Below the pieces are notes generated by a model. It searched no databases. It saw only the letters and a program-made list of their open reading frames with translations, and had not been told where the DNA came from. A stretch of 7,060 nt of DNA from an uncultured Bacteroidales bacterium. Its GTDB lineage: Bacteria > Bacteroidota > Bacteroidia > Bacteroidales > UBA932. This document shows positions 5,140 through 7,060 of this stretch, piece after piece (the stretch's first letter is position 1; each line of letters starts with the position of its first letter). The stretch covers positions 1-7,060 of the forward strand of contig CAMNAD010000077.1 of the NCBI GenBank assembly GCA_946530505.1, read 5' to 3'. Both the position numbers and the translations under genes were made by a program.

Positions 5140-6390
5140 ATGAAAGAAGCAAATATCCTTAGCGCTTATGCATACGCCAAAGAGCGTTATGCCGCCCTCG
5201 GCGTAGACACCGACAAGGCCATCGAAGAGCTCGAGAAACAGCAGATTTCCCTCCACTGCTGGCAGACGGACGACGTTATGGGTTTCGAGAGCAATGCCGG
5301 TCTCTCCGGAGGTATCCAGACAACCGGCAATTATCCCGGCCGCGCCCGCAACATCGATGAGGTCCGTGCCGACCTCGAGTTCGTCAAAACACTTCTCGCC
5401 GGCAACCATCGCGTAAACCTCCACGAAATCTACGGTGATTTCGGCGGCAAGTTCGTAGACCGCGACAAAGTAGGCGTAGAGCATTTCCAGAGCTGGATTG
5501 ACTGGGCGAAGGCTAACAACTTCAAACTCGACTTCAACTCCACTTCTTTCGGGCATCCCAAGAGCGGGGATCTTTCCCTTGCAAATCCCGACAAGGCGAT
5601 CCGCGAATTCTGGATCGAGCATACCAAGCGCTGCCGCAAGATTGCGGATGCTATGGGCAAGGCTCAGAACGATCCTTGTATTATGAACATCTGGGTTCAC
5701 GACGGACAGAAGGATTATACTGTAAACCGCAAGAAGTACCGCGAAATCCTTGCTGAATCGCTTGACGACATCCTGAAGGAAGATCTCCCCGGCATGAAGA
5801 GCTGCGTTGAGGCAAAGCTCTTCGGTATCGGCCTCGAGAGCTATACCGTAGGTTCGATGGACTTCTTCGAGGGCTACTGTGCTTCCCGCAAGGTTATCTA
5901 CACCCTCGATACCGGCCACTACGAACCCACCGAGAACGTTGCAGACAAGGTTTCGTCCCTGCTGCTCTATGTTCCTGAACTGATGCTCCACGTCAGCCGT
6001 CCCGTCCGCTGGGATTCCGACCACGTGACCATAATGAACGACATGACCCTCGACTTCTTCAAGGAGCTTGTCCGTGCAGACGGCCTGCACCGAGCACACG
6101 TCGGACTCGACTATTTCGATGCTTCCATCAACCGTATCGGAGCATACATCATCGGCGCCCGTGCTACCCAGAAGTGTATCCTAAGCGCTCTGCTCGAGCC
6201 TCTTGCAAAACTGCGTGAGTTCGAGGCGGAAGGCAAGGGCTTCCAGAAACTTGCCCTTCTCGAAGAGGCCAAGACCCTGCCCTTCGGTGCAGTGTTCGAT
6301 TACTTCAATTACAAGAACGGAGTTCCCGTCGGCGAAGAGTTCATTCCCGCCATCGAGAAGTACGAGCGCGAAGTTACATCCAAGCGCTAA
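5140..6390 (+). CDS. rhaA: L-rhamnose isomerase
   Basis: Cytoplasmic metal-dependent aldose-ketose isomerase (EC 5.3.1.14) that converts L-rhamnose to L-rhamnulose, the first pathway step. It has 416 residues against about 419 in E. coli. All expected metal ligands are present: Glu224, Asp257, His284 and Asp324 for the structural site, and His260, Asp292 and Asp294 for the catalytic site. These sit in EAKLFGIG, TLDTGHY, LHVSRPVRWDSDH and GLDYFDAS, and each is offset by exactly ten from the E. coli numbering as I recall it (234, 267, 294, 334; 270, 302, 304). The N-terminal HCWQTDDVMGFE motif is also typical. The start lies 3 bases after the rhamnulokinase stop without a Shine-Dalgarno sequence, so translation is probably coupled. 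Codon choice looks more selective than in its neighbours, suggesting high expression. A terminator begins at its stop codon, so no transporter or aldolase follows. Bacteroides papers call it rhaI. Confidence 0.98.
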   Translation: MKEANILSAYAYAKERYAALGVDTDKAIEELEKQQISLHCWQTDDVMGFESNAGLSGGIQTTGNYPGRARNIDEVRADLEFVKTLLAGNHRVNLHEIYGDFGGKFVDRDKVGVEHFQSWIDWAKANNFKLDFNSTSFGHPKSGDLSLANPDKAIREFWIEHTKRCRKIADAMGKAQNDPCIMNIWVHDGQKDYTVNRKKYREILAESLDDILKEDLPGMKSCVEAKLFGIGLESYTVGSMDFFEGYCASRKVIYTLDTGHYEPTENVADKVSSLLLYVPELMLHVSRPVRWDSDHVTIMNDMTLDFFKELVRADGLHRAHVGLDYFDASINRIGAYIIGARATQKCILSALLEPLAKLREFEAEGKGFQKLALLEEAKTLPFGAVFDYFNYKNGVPVGEEFIPAIEKYEREVTSKR

Positions 6391-6422
6391 AAAAAAAGCC
6401 GCTCAATCGAGCGGCTTTTTTT
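6389..6422. terminator. Bidirectional intrinsic terminator between rhaA and the SDR gene
   Basis: A 7-bp GC-rich stem, GCCGCTC (6398-6404) with GAGCGGC (6409-6415), encloses the 4-base loop AATC. It is preceded by nine A (6389-6397) and followed by seven T (6416-6422), so both strands yield a hairpin with a U-tract, and A-U pairing can lengthen the stem. The A-run includes the last two bases of the rhaA stop codon, and the T-run includes the first two bases of the TTA that encodes the SDR stop on the other strand. It therefore ends both convergent genes. Confidence 0.95.
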
Positions 6423-7060
6423 AAATTGTAAAGGCGTTGAATCCGCCGTCGACTGCCACGATGGTGCCGGTCACGCCCTTGGAGGCGTCGCAGGCGAGAT
6501 AGTGTAGCGCGCCTACCAGCTCGTCCGGCTCAAGGAAACGTCCGAAAGGTGTGTGGCCGATAATCTTGTGGGAACGGTCGGTCAGGCTGCCGTCGGGGTT
6601 GGTGAGCAGCGTTCTGTTCTGATTTGTGAGCAGGAATCCGGGAGCGATGGCGTTGACGCGCAGGCCTTCTCCGAACTTGATGGCAAGTTCTCCTGCGAGC
6701 CACTGTGTCCAGCTGGCCATGCCGGCCTTGGCTATGCCGTATCCGGCAACGCGGGTGAGGGGACGGAAGGAGGACATGCTGCAGAAATTGATGATGCTGC
6801 CCTTCTTCTTCTCTACCATGGCCTTTGCGAAAACCTTTGTAGGAATGATTGTCCCGAAGGTGTTGAGGTCGATAACCTTGCGTGTGGCATCAATGTCAAG
6901 GTCGAAGATGGTCTGTTCGGGACTCACGTTCGCAGGTCCCATATTGCCTCCGGCGGCATTCAGGAGGATGTCCACGCTGCCATAAGCCTTGAGGATGTCT
7001 GCAAGATTCTGCTCGAGGACCGCTGCGTCGAGCACGTTGGTGGGGAGGAACATCGCCTCT
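6421..7060 (-). CDS. SDR-family oxidoreductase, probable D-mannonate oxidoreductase/fructuronate reductase, N-terminus outside window
   Basis: The C-terminal 212 residues of a classical short-chain dehydrogenase/reductase; the gene enters from the right edge. Codons run in frame past the Met at 7051-7053, which is internal: the N-terminal Rossmann glycine motif (TGxxxGxG) is missing and must lie in the roughly 55-65 residues beyond the window. Counting that Met as 1, the visible landmarks are LLNAAGG (30-36), Asn64 of DLN, Ser92 in INFCSMSS, Tyr105 and Lys109 in GYGIAKAG (the catalytic tetrad), RVNAIAPGF, and VDGGFNAF at the end. The segment NQNRTLLTNPDGSLTDRS and the following HTPFGRFLEPDEL are characteristic of the SDR group annotated as D-mannonate oxidoreductase (interconverting D-fructuronate and D-mannonate with NAD(P)H). 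That assignment is from remembered similarity; another sugar or polyol dehydrogenase is possible. It is convergent with the rhamnose operon and shares its terminator. Confidence 0.88.
   Translation of the reverse strand, partial: EAMFLPTNVLDAAVLEQNLADILKAYGSVDILLNAAGGNMGPANVSPEQTIFDLDIDATRKVIDLNTFGTIIPTKVFAKAMVEKKKGSIINFCSMSSFRPLTRVAGYGIAKAGMASWTQWLAGELAIKFGEGLRVNAIAPGFLLTNQNRTLLTNPDGSLTDRSHKIIGHTPFGRFLEPDELVGALHYLACDASKGVTGTIVAVDGGFNAFTI

Noticed and set aside
4915..6099. A 394-codon minus-strand open frame opposite rhamnulokinase and isomerase
   Set aside because: It spans the junction of two clearly real genes on the other strand, has no recognisable motif or promoter, and arises because the strongly biased codons of the isomerase avoid stops in that phase.
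7051..7053. ATG as the start of the SDR gene
   Set aside because: The frame stays open to the window edge and the protein lacks the essential N-terminal cofactor-binding glycine motif, so this Met is internal.
1..7060. CRISPR arrays, insertion sequences, phage or defence genes, riboswitches, rRNA
   Set aside because: No regularly spaced repeats, transposase or terminal repeats, phage proteins or long structured leaders are visible. All intergenic regions are short (at most about 80 bases) and accounted for.

Overview
This window looks like an ordinary chromosomal stretch from a member of the Bacteroidota, most likely order Bacteroidales. The evidence is: TAnnTTTG-type -7 promoter elements in front of five transcription units, no Shine-Dalgarno-like sequences at the starts I can place, a DUF6913-like protein of a kind I associate with this phylum, and a rhamnulokinase / L-rhamnose isomerase pair next to an AraC-type regulator, as in Bacteroides. 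Base composition looks moderate to fairly GC-rich by eye, so I do not assign a genus.

Layout. (1) Bases 1-1570, minus strand: a tight three-gene unit read right to left. It holds a PfkB-family (adenosine-kinase-like) sugar/nucleoside kinase, a small DUF6913-like protein, and the start of a COG2426-type small multidrug export membrane protein that runs off the left edge. (2) 1571-1635: a compact divergent promoter region. (3) 1636-2631, plus strand: a flippase-like membrane protein (LPG_synthase_TM family), probably translated from a nearly leaderless mRNA with a GTG start. (4) 2632-2745: a tRNA-Arg(TCT) gene with its own -7 element and a GC-rich hairpin in its leader. (5) 2743-3639, minus strand: an AraC-family regulator whose stop codon overlaps the 3' end of the tRNA. 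(6) 3640-3720: a divergent promoter region with two head-to-head -7 boxes and three copies of CAAAGTT/AACTTTG. (7) 3721-6390, plus strand: rhamnulokinase and L-rhamnose isomerase, 3 nt apart, ending in a strong bidirectional terminator. (8) 6421 to the right edge, minus strand: an SDR oxidoreductase, N-terminally truncated by the window, resembling SDR-type D-mannonate oxidoreductase / fructuronate reductase.

How the parts work together. The isomerase and kinase convert L-rhamnose to L-rhamnulose and then to L-rhamnulose-1-phosphate; the divergent AraC-type gene is the probable rhamnose-responsive activator. No rhamnose transporter, rhamnulose-1-phosphate aldolase or lactaldehyde reductase is present, and the operon closes after the isomerase, so these must lie elsewhere or be replaced. 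If the SDR is a uronate-pathway reductase, rhamnose and uronate catabolism are neighbours here, which would fit growth on pectin-type polysaccharides; that link is inference. I found no mobile element, CRISPR array, toxin-antitoxin or defence system, and no evidence of a new multigene system. The most unusual features are the extreme compactness of the junctions and the overlapping divergent promoters. No stretch longer than about 80 bases lacks a gene.
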